The notes under the pieces are model-generated. The model ran no database searches. It was not told the origin of the DNA and saw only the letters and a program-made list of their open reading frames with translations. From Saprospiraceae bacterium (GTDB taxonomy: Bacteria > Bacteroidota > Bacteroidia > Chitinophagales > Saprospiraceae), in assembly GCA_028282725.1 (NCBI GenBank), contig JANQHF010000002.1:1-60123 (forward strand): DNA of 60,123 nucleotides, in the 5' to 3' direction. This document shows positions 27,595 to 35,595 of the stretch, one piece after another (position 1 is the stretch's first letter; every line of letters starts with the position of its first letter). Position numbers and translations under genes: made by a program.

Positions 27595-27888
27595 TTATCT
27601 ATTTTCATTTGAAAGGGGCACTATTTCACCTGTGTAGTAAAACAAAACCGTGTACCCATGGAATTTCTGAGGAATTTCATCATTATATTCCTGTCGCTCT
27701 TTATCGGCAAATACGATGATTACCTTGTTATCTTTTTGATCCAGTGATTCACCAACCGCATAAACTCCTTCCAACTCTGACCAGGATTGAGCTTTGCTTA
27801 AGGCTTCTTCAAATTTCATATCGTAATATTTTGTTTTGCAACTGCTAAATGTCAAAATTAACGCTATTGAATACATGAAAAGTTTCAT
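27595..27888 (-). CDS. Small lipoprotein of unknown function
   Basis: 97 residues with a clear lipoprotein signal MKLFMYSIALILTFSSC (lipobox FSSC, Cys17). The mature part is about 80 residues with EEALSKAQSWSELEGVYAVG, then KVIIVFADKERQEY and FHGYTVLFYYTGEI. It reads as one helix followed by strands. I do not recognise the family. It lies 75 bases after the trypsin-like protease gene on the same strand, so the two may be co-transcribed and act together. Confidence 0.7.
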   Translation of the reverse strand: MKLFMYSIALILTFSSCKTKYYDMKFEEALSKAQSWSELEGVYAVGESLDQKDNKVIIVFADKERQEYNDEIPQKFHGYTVLFYYTGEIVPLSNENR

Positions 27889-27963
27889 GAGAATACCACT
27901 GAAAATTGTGAAAACATAAGAGGGGAGTGTAATAAGCTTCCCCTCCTATGTCCTGTAATTGTA

Positions 27964-28896
27964 TTAGTGAAGTCTGATTTTCAATAAGGACATTACATGC
28001 TTGAGATGGTTGTGTATGGTGATCACCGTAGATCCTGCAAACAAGAGTCCGACACCCTCATTATTTTCATTAATGGTCAATGAACCGGAATCACCTCCTG
28101 CAGCCATATTGGTGGTTATGATCTGCCTGCAGAACCTGGCTATATTGCCCTGTCCATAGTTTACATTGACCGTTGCATTAATGGCGAGTACTTTGCCGGT
28201 TGTATGTCCCGTAGTCCTTCCGGTCTTATGTAGGATCTCTCCAACTTTTGCGGTCGACACTTCATTGACGTATCCGGACCAATATACCTCTCTGTCAAGA
28301 TCACATAGGTCGCCTTCGGCAATGGCTGCATCAACATAATTACACTTTCCATTAAAGTGAATCGGTACAAATCTTGACAATTTGGCAATGGTGCATTTCT
28401 TGTTTCCCCCATCATAAGGTCCAGGCTGATAAATCGGATCGCCAAGGTTGGCATTGTTGGAATTGGCCAATACGTGATTATTGGACAGAATGTAGTAACT
28501 CTTGGGTATTCCAGGAAGGGGTTTTTCATCGACCACGGAAGTGGCGATCGTTCCGGCGGTAATTTTGTAATGACCCACACTATATCCTCCTTCAGCGGGT
28601 CTTACCTTTTTTCTGAGCCGGATATCACTCAGTGCAAATACCTGACCTGCTTCTACTACGTCGGTTTGTATGACACCAAATTTTTTCGGTACGACTTGCT
28701 CAGTATTCAGAATTTCTTCGTCCATTTTAGAAGTCACAAAAACCATCAAACACTCCTTATTGGTGGTCTTCCCTCTTGAAATTTTCTTTCCGATCCCGAC
28801 ACCGATCACATTTTCCAATGCCAGGAGCTGATCTGCCTGGGCATCTTGTGTCTTTGCAATGGTCAATTGCTGTTTGGTTAATCCTGTTAAATTCAT
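27964..28896 (-). CDS. Trypsin-like serine protease, no signal peptide (Nal1-like pattern)
   Basis: 310 residues. The catalytic triad fits a chymotrypsin fold: His141 in ILSNNHVLANS, Asp189 in CNYVDAAIAEG, Ser270 in NMAAGGDSGSL. A first part of about 100 residues (GVGIGKKISRGKTTNKECLMVFV) resembles the N-terminal strands of cytoplasmic Nal1-like proteases, which often begin with 'n.. GvGvg.K...g...te.ai.VfV.kK'. There is no export signal at the N-terminus (MNLTGLTKQQLTIAKTQ), so it appears to stay in the cytoplasm. Followed by a small lipoprotein gene; the upstream gap is a long AT-rich stretch with an 8-bp inverted repeat at 29014-29037. Confidence 0.82.
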   Translation of the reverse strand: MNLTGLTKQQLTIAKTQDAQADQLLALENVIGVGIGKKISRGKTTNKECLMVFVTSKMDEEILNTEQVVPKKFGVIQTDVVEAGQVFALSDIRLRKKVRPAEGGYSVGHYKITAGTIATSVVDEKPLPGIPKSYYILSNNHVLANSNNANLGDPIYQPGPYDGGNKKCTIAKLSRFVPIHFNGKCNYVDAAIAEGDLCDLDREVYWSGYVNEVSTAKVGEILHKTGRTTGHTTGKVLAINATVNVNYGQGNIARFCRQIITTNMAAGGDSGSLTINENNEGVGLLFAGSTVITIHNHLKHVMSLLKIRLH

Positions 28897-29240
28897 TTCT
28901 CAAATTTTTAATTAAATAAATATTTCGAGAGTAGTTTGGAACAGGAAGGTCAGTGTTACCCTTGGGAGGAGGATTTTGAACAAAATGTTCTTAAATACTT
29001 GAAATAAGGTAGTTCTATAAAAAGAAGAATTTATAGAGTAATTAGAAGATCCTGGTATTTAAAAATTACTTAGAGAATATTGTCTATATAATAATAAGGA
29101 GGAAGTGTTAATAAAGGGGAACCACTACGTAAAATTGGATATGTAGAAATGGGTAAATAGATCGCTCGCTTTATTAGAATGATCAATTTGTTGCTAATTT
29201 ACAATTGATCTTATTATTAATCACCCTGGAATATTCTGCA
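28897..29240. other. AT-rich intergenic region between divergent genes
   Basis: No gene seen. It holds an inverted repeat TCTATAAA (29014-29021) / TTTATAGA (29030-29037), whose half-site equals part of the element before the HTH-only genes. It also holds AAGTGTTAAT at 29103-29112, which is the second half of that element, and GAACA/TGTTC near 28977. Probably the control region of the protease gene (minus) and the lipoprotein gene (plus). Confidence 0.4.
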
Positions 29241-30059
29241 ATGAATCTGCTTAGAATCCTACAAACTGTACTCGCAATAATTTTAATAGCTGGCTGCTGT
29301 GATCAATACATTTCAAATTTAAAAGACGAAAAGTTGTTACATAGTATAACTAGGGCAGAAAGAGATAGCCTACGCAAGGAGAATGATACTCTTAATTTCA
29401 TTACGCAGAATTTGCGAAATAAAATAGATGAAAAATTAGACGTATTAAATGGTCAATATTTGAGATGCTTTGTATTTATGAATAAGCCTTCTATAGGGCC
29501 TGGGTTTTTGAGGCCGATTATCGAGCATGAAGAATATCAAGAATACTTACCTTTGGTTCTTTTTGATTCAATTGTGCCAGGACTTGCGGTTGATTCAGTC
29601 ATTTATATAAAATTAAAATTGGTAAATGAAATTCCATTTGGCTATGATTTCAAAGATTCTAATTCGGTACCGTTAATCTATGATTTGAAAAGATCTTCAC
29701 GAATAAATAAGTTGAAAGATATAATTAAACTAAATTTTCATAACATAGGTGAAATATTGGACCATGTTGATCGTGGTGTGCACGTTGACGGTCATATTTG
29801 GAGTAGAATTCCTATTCCTGGATCAGAATTTCAAAAAATTGTAATTGGCTTGGACAGTGCAGTATATGATATACCACCTGACACATTTTTTATTTCAAAT
29901 ATACTTAGCAATAAAATACCACTGACTGAAAAACCTCTCTTTTTTGAGCATGCAAAGGATAGTATAATAGTGGGTAATGATACTCTTCTTCAATTAATTG
30001 GTGTTGACACAATGCACCGTCATTTAGGATATCCCAAGTCTTTTCACTACAAAAAATAA
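29241..30059 (+). CDS. Unknown lipoprotein next to a metalloprotease gene
   Basis: 272 residues from the ATG at 29241. Upstream TTG starts only lengthen the N-terminus before the signal MNLLRILQTVLAIILIAGC (lipobox IAGC). A short coiled coil follows (KDEKLLHSITRAERDSLRKE). The main part at about 70-260 is strand-rich with no motif I recognise; it has repeated Asp-Ser-Val/Ile segments (FDSIVPGLAVDSVIYIKLKL). The base composition is AT-rich, unlike the flanking housekeeping genes, suggesting transfer. It is 9 bases before the metzincin-like gene and is very likely in the same transcript, so it might be the substrate, anchor or inhibitor of that protease. Confidence 0.72.
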   Translation: MNLLRILQTVLAIILIAGCCDQYISNLKDEKLLHSITRAERDSLRKENDTLNFITQNLRNKIDEKLDVLNGQYLRCFVFMNKPSIGPGFLRPIIEHEEYQEYLPLVLFDSIVPGLAVDSVIYIKLKLVNEIPFGYDFKDSNSVPLIYDLKRSSRINKLKDIIKLNFHNIGEILDHVDRGVHVDGHIWSRIPIPGSEFQKIVIGLDSAVYDIPPDTFFISNILSNKIPLTEKPLFFEHAKDSIIVGNDTLLQLIGVDTMHRHLGYPKSFHYKK

Positions 30060-30068
30060 ATCTTAGAT

Positions 30069-31217
30069 ATGAGCAATGAAATTATATATGCAATATTTTT
30101 TGCGATCTATTCGACGTATTTGTCATCTCCTTTTGTTGTTGTTGCTCCACTCGGTTCTGCATCAATAGAAGTTACAAAAGATATTGGTGTTATCGGAATG
30201 ACTCCAAATTCTTGTTTTGTACTAAAGAGAGGTGAGGCGGTAGAATTAAATAATTGTAACGTGGCTGGTTCTGTTATGCTTCAGGATACTTTTTATGTCT
30301 ATTTTGATTCGCAGTTCGCCCCTGAAGTAATTAGGAAATATTTGCATCGTACTAATGAATACATAAAGAATGGGATGATCGGTAGACAGATCTTTGTAAT
30401 TGACACTATAATAGTTTCCAATATTGATTCTGTTCGTAAGGAGTTTGTGACAAATGACACAAGCATGAGAAAGAATATTATTTTACTTTCTGATGAAGAA
30501 TTAGTTCAACTCCCAAGTACGAATATAGTTGTTGGATACAACCTCCAAAACTCTTATGGTAATTACATGTTAGTTGCGAGATTGTTACCTGATTATATTG
30601 ATACCCAGAGATATCTTTTTGATGTAAGGGTGTTGGTTCACGAATATTTGCATATTTGGGAAATTGGTCATGATAAGGAATGTAAGAGTATTATGTATGG
30701 AATGTTGAAAGAGGACATGGGTTGGTTTAATATTAAGAGAGTGTTGCAATCAAATGATCTACTTGGGGACTTTGAGGATGATCCTCATCATTTAACACTC
30801 GAACTCGATAAAATTGAGGATTTTATTTTTCCTGCGCCTACAATGAGTGATTGCTCATGCGACTCTTATGGATTTGATTATTTGCTTGATTTTGAGAATG
30901 GAGAGTTTATAGGTTCTTCAAAGATGGTAAGTCCAATCGTGAGTACCATGAATGAGTATATTTTTAGTTCAAACATCTCTTCTTCCTCTGAGATTCAGGA
31001 AAATTTGTTGATGACTAGTAAAATTAGTCCGGCTTTGTTAAGAATGGACTCCGAAATAACTGCCTATAGAAAAAATTTAATTTTATTTCGAGGTTTTGAG
31101 TTATTGAATTTTCATATTTCAAAAGATCCCGGTATCGAAGGTCAAATTCTTGAGCAAATGATTTCTCCCTTAAGAGAGATTTTTAAAAAGTACCAGTCAC
31201 AGTATCATGAACGATAG
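30069..31217 (+). CDS. Metzincin-like zinc metalloprotease, matrixin-type spacing
   Basis: 382 residues. The N-terminus is hydrophobic (MSNEIIYAIFFAIYSTYLSS), probably a signal peptide. The zinc motif is HEYLHIWEIGH at 191-201: His191, Glu192, His195 and third ligand His201 at the metzincin spacing HExxHxxxxxH. The usual Gly at position 8 of the motif is Glu198. A Met-turn SIMYG follows with Met209 eight residues after His201, the same spacing as in matrixins. The C-terminal 160 residues are mostly helical with no known domain. I find no pro-domain Cys-switch. It overlaps no gene but is only 9 bases after the lipoprotein. Function unknown; probably a secreted or envelope protease. Confidence 0.75.
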   Translation: MSNEIIYAIFFAIYSTYLSSPFVVVAPLGSASIEVTKDIGVIGMTPNSCFVLKRGEAVELNNCNVAGSVMLQDTFYVYFDSQFAPEVIRKYLHRTNEYIKNGMIGRQIFVIDTIIVSNIDSVRKEFVTNDTSMRKNIILLSDEELVQLPSTNIVVGYNLQNSYGNYMLVARLLPDYIDTQRYLFDVRVLVHEYLHIWEIGHDKECKSIMYGMLKEDMGWFNIKRVLQSNDLLGDFEDDPHHLTLELDKIEDFIFPAPTMSDCSCDSYGFDYLLDFENGEFIGSSKMVSPIVSTMNEYIFSSNISSSSEIQENLLMTSKISPALLRMDSEITAYRKNLILFRGFELLNFHISKDPGIEGQILEQMISPLREIFKKYQSQYHER

Positions 31218-31231
31218 AAGTGATGGATTGA

Positions 31232-33919
31232 TTAATGCTCATAGATCATTGAAGACCAATAGTATGGATGAGAAAGTTTAGAATTGTCATATTTCCTTAT
31301 GTACTTCCGTTTGGCCTCCATTAAGCTTTCAAGTATCGTTTGATATTGAATATAGTCATAAAAGGCCTTTAATATATCTGAAGATGATTTATCGTTAATT
31401 TCCCAAATAGATTTAATTACAGAATTTGCGCCAGCATTGAGAAAATGCCTGGAGATAGATATAGTTCCTTCTCCTTTTAGCGCCTTTCCGGATCCACTAT
31501 TACAAGAACCTAGAATAATAGTCTTATCGTGAAAATCAAATTGATTGATTTGAAATCCGTAGAGTTTTGTCGGTGTTCCATTTTTATCTCTGAAGTATAG
31601 ATAATTATCATAAAGATATGAAGAGCTAGAATTCGAGTGTGTGTTAAAGTGAAGTAAGCCGTATTCTGAATATGAATTTTTAAAAGCTTTTTTGGTAAAG
31701 TTTGAACCGGAGAGTACTTTGATAACATAATTCTGCCTTAATGATTTGATCATATCTAATTCTAAAATCGAAGAATGTAGTTCAGGAAGTTCCTTAATGT
31801 TAAGATCCTTAATGGTGTTTTGGTTTGAATAAAGACTGAACAGAATTGATTTTCTTGATACCTCATTATTCTTTAGATTAAGAATGCCCTCTACGGATGA
31901 TATGTATGAAACGGATTTCGTTAGTAGTATGTAATTATTTGTTTCAGGTTCAAATAATAGCTCAAAAGGAAGTTTTTCAAAGATGTGATTTGAGTTTACG
32001 ATAATGTGATCTATAGAATTGAGGTCGACCTCACTGAGGATTATCTTACTCAAAAATTCTAGATTATCTTGAAAGTCGTATTGTCTTTTTTTGGGTTCAG
32101 TGCTAATTTCGGTGAGTAGAGAATCAAGGAAATACAAGGTAGAGTCTTTTATATATTGAATTCCTAAGTCATGTTTTGTAAGATAAGTGAAGATGTACCC
32201 CTCGCCATCATGAAAGTTGTTGATATATACTTGATTGCTATTTAATCGCGATTGAATATCTTTTATATTTTCAGTTGAAATTTGGAAGTCTTCTGTAACA
32301 GTGTTCTGTCTATATTCTAATAAATCTGACGAGTATTCTTGAACAATATCAAAAATGGAATTTCCTGAATAATTGTAGTCGATGTTTTTTTCAAAATTAT
32401 TTATGATTTCTGAAATATAGGTGCTTTTTTCATTTTCTTGGCTCGAGGATCTGATTTGACTGAAATTTATCTTTCCATATCTAATAGATCTATTCTTTAT
32501 GTTTTCTATGGTCGCTAGAATATTATAAAGATTGGATTCAGTGAGATTTTCTAATTTATTCGATGCCATTAATACGGACAGTTTAAGTATGCCTAGTTGA
32601 TTAATTATGCTTGAATAGTGCTCAACGTTATTAGTTCTGTATATTTCTGAGAAGTACTGTTGAGACTTGTTTATGTAATGATTGATTAATGGAATATTTT
32701 CTTCTTCATTCAGATTATATGAAAGTGCTAGATCATATGCTACCAATGCCTTTATATCTGGTGCTGTGCAATCCTTTTTTAATAAATCATTATGAACCTC
32801 AAGTCCCTGTTTATCTTTCGTAGAAATCATAATTCTACCAATAATTCTTTTTGCGTTTTGACATAACTTATCACAGCAATTTTTGGATATAGTATTTATT
32901 AAGTTTTCGAGTGATTTGGAGGACTCAGGAATGTTACTATTATTAAGATCGGCATTGGCCCTTGTTATTTGATTGTAAACTTGATTTAGCTTAATCCCGG
33001 CCGTAATGCTATCACTTTTAATGAAATATTGATTAACATCTGAACTATCAGCTTTATATTTATTATGCAAATAAGCGAAGTTGCTCAAGTTGTTGCCAAA
33101 GTAAGGTTTTAAGACTTTGTATTTTTTATTATGTGATAAGGCTAATTCATTCACGGATAGTGAGACAGGGTTGTTTTCATTATTTAGTTGAGAAATAAGT
33201 GAGTTTATGGTGATGGCATAAGCTTCAGGATAATGCAATTTTTGCCTTGAAAGCCATGATTTGCAGGCTATTAATATTCCAAGAGCGAATTTTGTCTGTC
33301 CCCACGTATTTAAATATTCTGAATAGTGAATATATTGTACAATTGTTGGTAAGCTTTTAATGTCATTTGAAACCTTTCTTGAATTTAAATAAGCATATAA
33401 TTGTTTAGGATAATCTCTCTCAGAAGTAATATGTCTTAATGTTAATAATTCGAGGGTGGCGATTTCATTCTGGATGTAATAAGGATAGTTTGAGTGTTTC
33501 TCTAGGTAATTTTTTATCTTAATCCTGGCATCGTAAAAATGACCATCATAGTAGTTTTTTTTACCCTGAAAAATTTTATACCAAATATCACTTGTATCCC
33601 TAATCCCATGATCCAATTCAAAATTTCCTTTTGACAGTTCAGCGAACTGATTGATTACTTTAAACTCTAGAGCTGAAGTGTCGGATTTGAGTTCTTCTGT
33701 TAATTCAAATAGAGATATGGTATCCTGTGTAATATAGAATTCATAGGCTTTTTCAATTATGTCTACCTTCTTACTGCATCCGGTATGGAGTATTAATATA
33801 GATACTGATAGAGCGATTAATGCGAATAGTCTATGTGCTCTTGGACTATTTAACCAAATTATATCTCCAGGAATTTGAATTCTTGATGAGTAATCTGATT
33901 TCGTCAGTGGTATGAACAT
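31232..33919 (-). CDS. TPR-CHAT caspase-like protease, predicted lipoprotein
   Basis: 895 residues from the ATG at 33919; the start is uncertain because it overlaps the upstream gene by 74 bases. A hydrophobic stretch ending LILHTGC at about residue 48 reads as a lipoprotein signal with a long leader. The middle, about 60-550, is helical and TPR-like. The C-terminal CHAT domain (about 590-895) has His761 in LLHFNTHSNSS and Cys806 in IILGSCNSGSGK, the caspase-type dyad, and the typical end HPYYWSSMIYEH. CHAT proteins are caspase relatives, often activated by a partner. It lies downstream of a sigma factor and an anti-sigma-like gene with overlapping ends, so it is the last gene of a three-gene operon. 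AT-rich relative to flanks. Confidence 0.85.
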   Translation of the reverse strand: MFIPLTKSDYSSRIQIPGDIIWLNSPRAHRLFALIALSVSILILHTGCSKKVDIIEKAYEFYITQDTISLFELTEELKSDTSALEFKVINQFAELSKGNFELDHGIRDTSDIWYKIFQGKKNYYDGHFYDARIKIKNYLEKHSNYPYYIQNEIATLELLTLRHITSERDYPKQLYAYLNSRKVSNDIKSLPTIVQYIHYSEYLNTWGQTKFALGILIACKSWLSRQKLHYPEAYAITINSLISQLNNENNPVSLSVNELALSHNKKYKVLKPYFGNNLSNFAYLHNKYKADSSDVNQYFIKSDSITAGIKLNQVYNQITRANADLNNSNIPESSKSLENLINTISKNCCDKLCQNAKRIIGRIMISTKDKQGLEVHNDLLKKDCTAPDIKALVAYDLALSYNLNEEENIPLINHYINKSQQYFSEIYRTNNVEHYSSIINQLGILKLSVLMASNKLENLTESNLYNILATIENIKNRSIRYGKINFSQIRSSSQENEKSTYISEIINNFEKNIDYNYSGNSIFDIVQEYSSDLLEYRQNTVTEDFQISTENIKDIQSRLNSNQVYINNFHDGEGYIFTYLTKHDLGIQYIKDSTLYFLDSLLTEISTEPKKRQYDFQDNLEFLSKIILSEVDLNSIDHIIVNSNHIFEKLPFELLFEPETNNYILLTKSVSYISSVEGILNLKNNEVSRKSILFSLYSNQNTIKDLNIKELPELHSSILELDMIKSLRQNYVIKVLSGSNFTKKAFKNSYSEYGLLHFNTHSNSSSSYLYDNYLYFRDKNGTPTKLYGFQINQFDFHDKTIILGSCNSGSGKALKGEGTISISRHFLNAGANSVIKSIWEINDKSSSDILKAFYDYIQYQTILESLMEAKRKYIRKYDNSKLSHPYYWSSMIYEH

Positions 33920-34574
33920 TATTTAGATTGGTCAGTTTTTCTTTGTCTCCTTGAATATAGAAGATCTGAGCCATTACTTCATACTTTCTTTTATCATTGG
34001 TCATTTCAAAGTACTCCAATGACTGTTGATATTTTTGTTGTAAGAAGTAAATATTGCCCAAATAGAGGGCTGCAATTTCTTTTTCGTCATTTGATGAGTT
34101 ATTTGCAAGAATTTCTTGGAACAAGGATTCGCTTTCTTCAAATCTCCTTAAATCGAAAAGATACATGCTCCTTTCAAAAGTGGTACTGCTAATTTCAACA
34201 GATCTTGTAGTATAAGGATTTTTCGGAAATTCATAATAATCTGCATACACCTGGTCATGCCCATACAACGACTCCAGGTATGCCCTGAAACCAAAGTACG
34301 CCCCAAACAAGATCGTAAACGTAGCCGCTATGAAAATGAACCATCTCTTCTTGTATAATGGGATAACTTTTGCTTGAGATTCTTGCACCTGATCAACAAT
34401 ACTTCTTATATCCTCTTCTATTAACAATTCGAGTGCTTCGGAGACCATTGAATGGTTGTCGACAGCTTTTTTCAGATCGGTATCTCTTGCCATCTCTTCT
34501 TCGAAGTTCTGACGGTCGTCCTTATTCAACTGACCATTTACATAAGCGTCGATATGTTCGAAAAAGTCGGTCAT
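33846..34574 (-). CDS. One-TM anti-sigma-like protein with TPR tail
   Basis: 242 residues. The N-terminal domain about 1-75 has the Bacteroidota anti-sigma look (IDAYVNGQLNKDDRQNFEEE, then DTDLKKAVDNHSMV), lacking a zinc-binding HxxxCxxC. One membrane helix is at about 78-97 (RWFIFIAATFTILFGAYFGF). The outside part at about 130-215 has two or three TPR-like helix pairs (RRFEESESLFQEILANN; QQKYQQSLEYFEM). Its start overlaps the sigma factor stop in an ATGA, so the two are translationally coupled. Inference: it holds the sigma factor at the membrane and senses a periplasmic signal or the CHAT lipoprotein through its TPR part. Confidence 0.78.
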   Translation of the reverse strand: MTDFFEHIDAYVNGQLNKDDRQNFEEEMARDTDLKKAVDNHSMVSEALELLIEEDIRSIVDQVQESQAKVIPLYKKRWFIFIAATFTILFGAYFGFRAYLESLYGHDQVYADYYEFPKNPYTTRSVEISSTTFERSMYLFDLRRFEESESLFQEILANNSSNDEKEIAALYLGNIYFLQQKYQQSLEYFEMTNDKRKYEVMAQIFYIQGDKEKLTNLNNVHTTDEIRLLIKNSNSWRYNLVK

Positions 34575-35137
34575 GGTTCAGATAATTCTGATTTAATTTG
34601 TTGGTTGCTGTCAATCAGAGCATACAAGCGCCGGAGGCATTGATGTTTCTTTTTACGTGCCATACCTTCTGATTTATAGGACATTCTGGTGGCGATGTCC
34701 TTCATTTTTTTGTTGATTGCCCATAAGGTCAGGACTTTTCTGCACGTCTGATCCAATTGATTCAAAAGAAGATGCAAGAGCTGTTTGCGCTCCGAAGAAA
34801 TCAGGTGTATTTCTATTGATGGTTCTGTCATGGCAGTAGGGTAATTAAAAGTAGTACCTTCTCTTTTTGATTTTGTTACCCCCTTTAGCCAAATATTTTT
34901 TGCAGTACCTATTAAATAATTTGTCAGGGACGAGCGAATCTCGAAATCCGGCTTGTAACACGCCTTGATGAAATTGACGATAGAATCGGTAAAATGATCT
35001 TTTGCATCTGCTTCACTACATCCCATTTTTACAAGCGTACCGATGACCGCATTCCTGATTACCTGATCCTGATATAATGTCCTGATCACTTCATTTCTGT
35101 CCTCAATACTCTTTCGTACACGGCTAATAATGTCCAC
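34571..35137 (-). CDS. ECF-like sigma-70 family sigma factor
   Basis: 188 residues, typical of ECF sigma factors. Region 2 covers about 25-95 (IVNFIKACYKPDFEIRSSL, then YLIGTAKNIWLKGVTKSKRE), and region 4 covers about 115-172 (LLLNQLDQTCRKVLTLWAIN, KMKDIATRMSYKSEGMARKK, then CLRRLYALI). The helix pair ends with KSEGMARKKKHQCL as the DNA-reading segment. The gene is first in an operon with the anti-sigma-like gene (4-base overlap) and the CHAT gene. A -7-like CAAAAATA/TATTTTTG is 58 bases upstream on the minus strand. Its likely targets are its own operon and perhaps the nearby protease genes; no target site can be defined by eye. Confidence 0.87.
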   Translation of the reverse strand: MDIISRVRKSIEDRNEVIRTLYQDQVIRNAVIGTLVKMGCSEADAKDHFTDSIVNFIKACYKPDFEIRSSLTNYLIGTAKNIWLKGVTKSKREGTTFNYPTAMTEPSIEIHLISSERKQLLHLLLNQLDQTCRKVLTLWAINKKMKDIATRMSYKSEGMARKKKHQCLRRLYALIDSNQQIKSELSEP

Positions 35138-35194
35138 AGCCTGCTATTCTTTTCCTGAATTTCGAATGTCCTATCTACAATTTTAAGAAATTTT

Positions 35195-35202
35195 CAAAAA
35201 TA
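35195..35202 (-). promoter_or_regulatory. Candidate -7 box of the sigma factor operon
   Basis: On the minus strand the bases read TATTTTTG, a match to the Bacteroidota -7 consensus TAnnTTTG, 58 bases before the sigma factor ATG at 35137. A matching -33 TTG at the usual distance is not present; GTT is. Weak evidence. Confidence 0.25.
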
Positions 35203-35289
35203 AACTTGATAGGGGTAACATGTTTGTAACAATAGGTACTACTCTTCAAACAGTCACCTATTCATTCATGTGCACCTCTGAAAAAGATA

Positions 35290-35332
35290 GTGACTTTCCA
35301 AAAACAAAGGTTTTTGGATTTATAAAAGTCAC
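35290..35332. promoter_or_regulatory. Nested hairpin upstream of the sigma operon
   Basis: An outer stem GTGACTTT (35290-35297) / AAAGTCAC (35325-35332) encloses an inner stem CCAAAAAC (35298-35305) / GTTTTTGG (35310-35317) with loop AAAG and a 7-base bulge ATTTATA. Sixteen pairs in all. It sits about 155 bases before the sigma factor gene, in a 437-base gene-poor gap (35138-35574). It may be an operator, an RNA structure or an ncRNA part. Nothing else in the gap is convincing except a 16-codon frame at 35506-35556. Confidence 0.5.
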
Positions 35333-35505
35333 TGGATAGAAGCTGCATTGATTTGCCCTTTCGAATCTGTGAGGAAGAAATATACATAATTCCATGTGTT
35401 GACAGATAACATCCAAGTGCTGATGTGATACCCCATATCAGTATGGCGAAGCCTTGTCCATGCTTTTTCCAGGTGATGATTTTTTCACTGGAAAATCCTA
35501 CAAAG

Positions 35506-35556
35506 ATGAATACTCAAGTAACAAGAATCATCGAAACTGACGATGATGGTGTTTAG
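35506..35556 (+). CDS. Possible 16-residue peptide (low confidence)
   Basis: ATG at 35506 to TAG at 35554-35556 gives MNTQVTRIIETDDDGV, followed nine bases later by a hairpin with a T-run (35565-35595). The gene-then-terminator arrangement is the only support; there is no clear ribosome site and the frame is short enough to be chance. Confidence 0.15.
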   Translation: MNTQVTRIIETDDDGV

Positions 35557-35564
35557 AATTATTG

Positions 35565-35595
35565 ATGGGCCTGTTTACTTTGACGGGCCCATTTT
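35565..35595 (+). terminator. Possible terminator at the end of the helical protein gene
   Basis: ATGGGCC (35565-35571) pairs with GGCCCAT (35586-35592) over a 14-base loop, followed by TTT on the plus strand (run 35592-35595). The right arm overlaps the last codons of the minus-strand gene ending at 35575. On the minus strand no T-run follows, so it acts, if at all, on plus-strand transcripts. Confidence 0.35.

Noticed and set aside
31232-33919. TPR-CHAT protein as a Csx29/Craspase-like CRISPR effector partner
   Set aside because: It has a lipoprotein signal, sits in a sigma factor operon, and lies 23 kb from the array with no gRAMP or cas gene nearby. The domain order alone is not enough.
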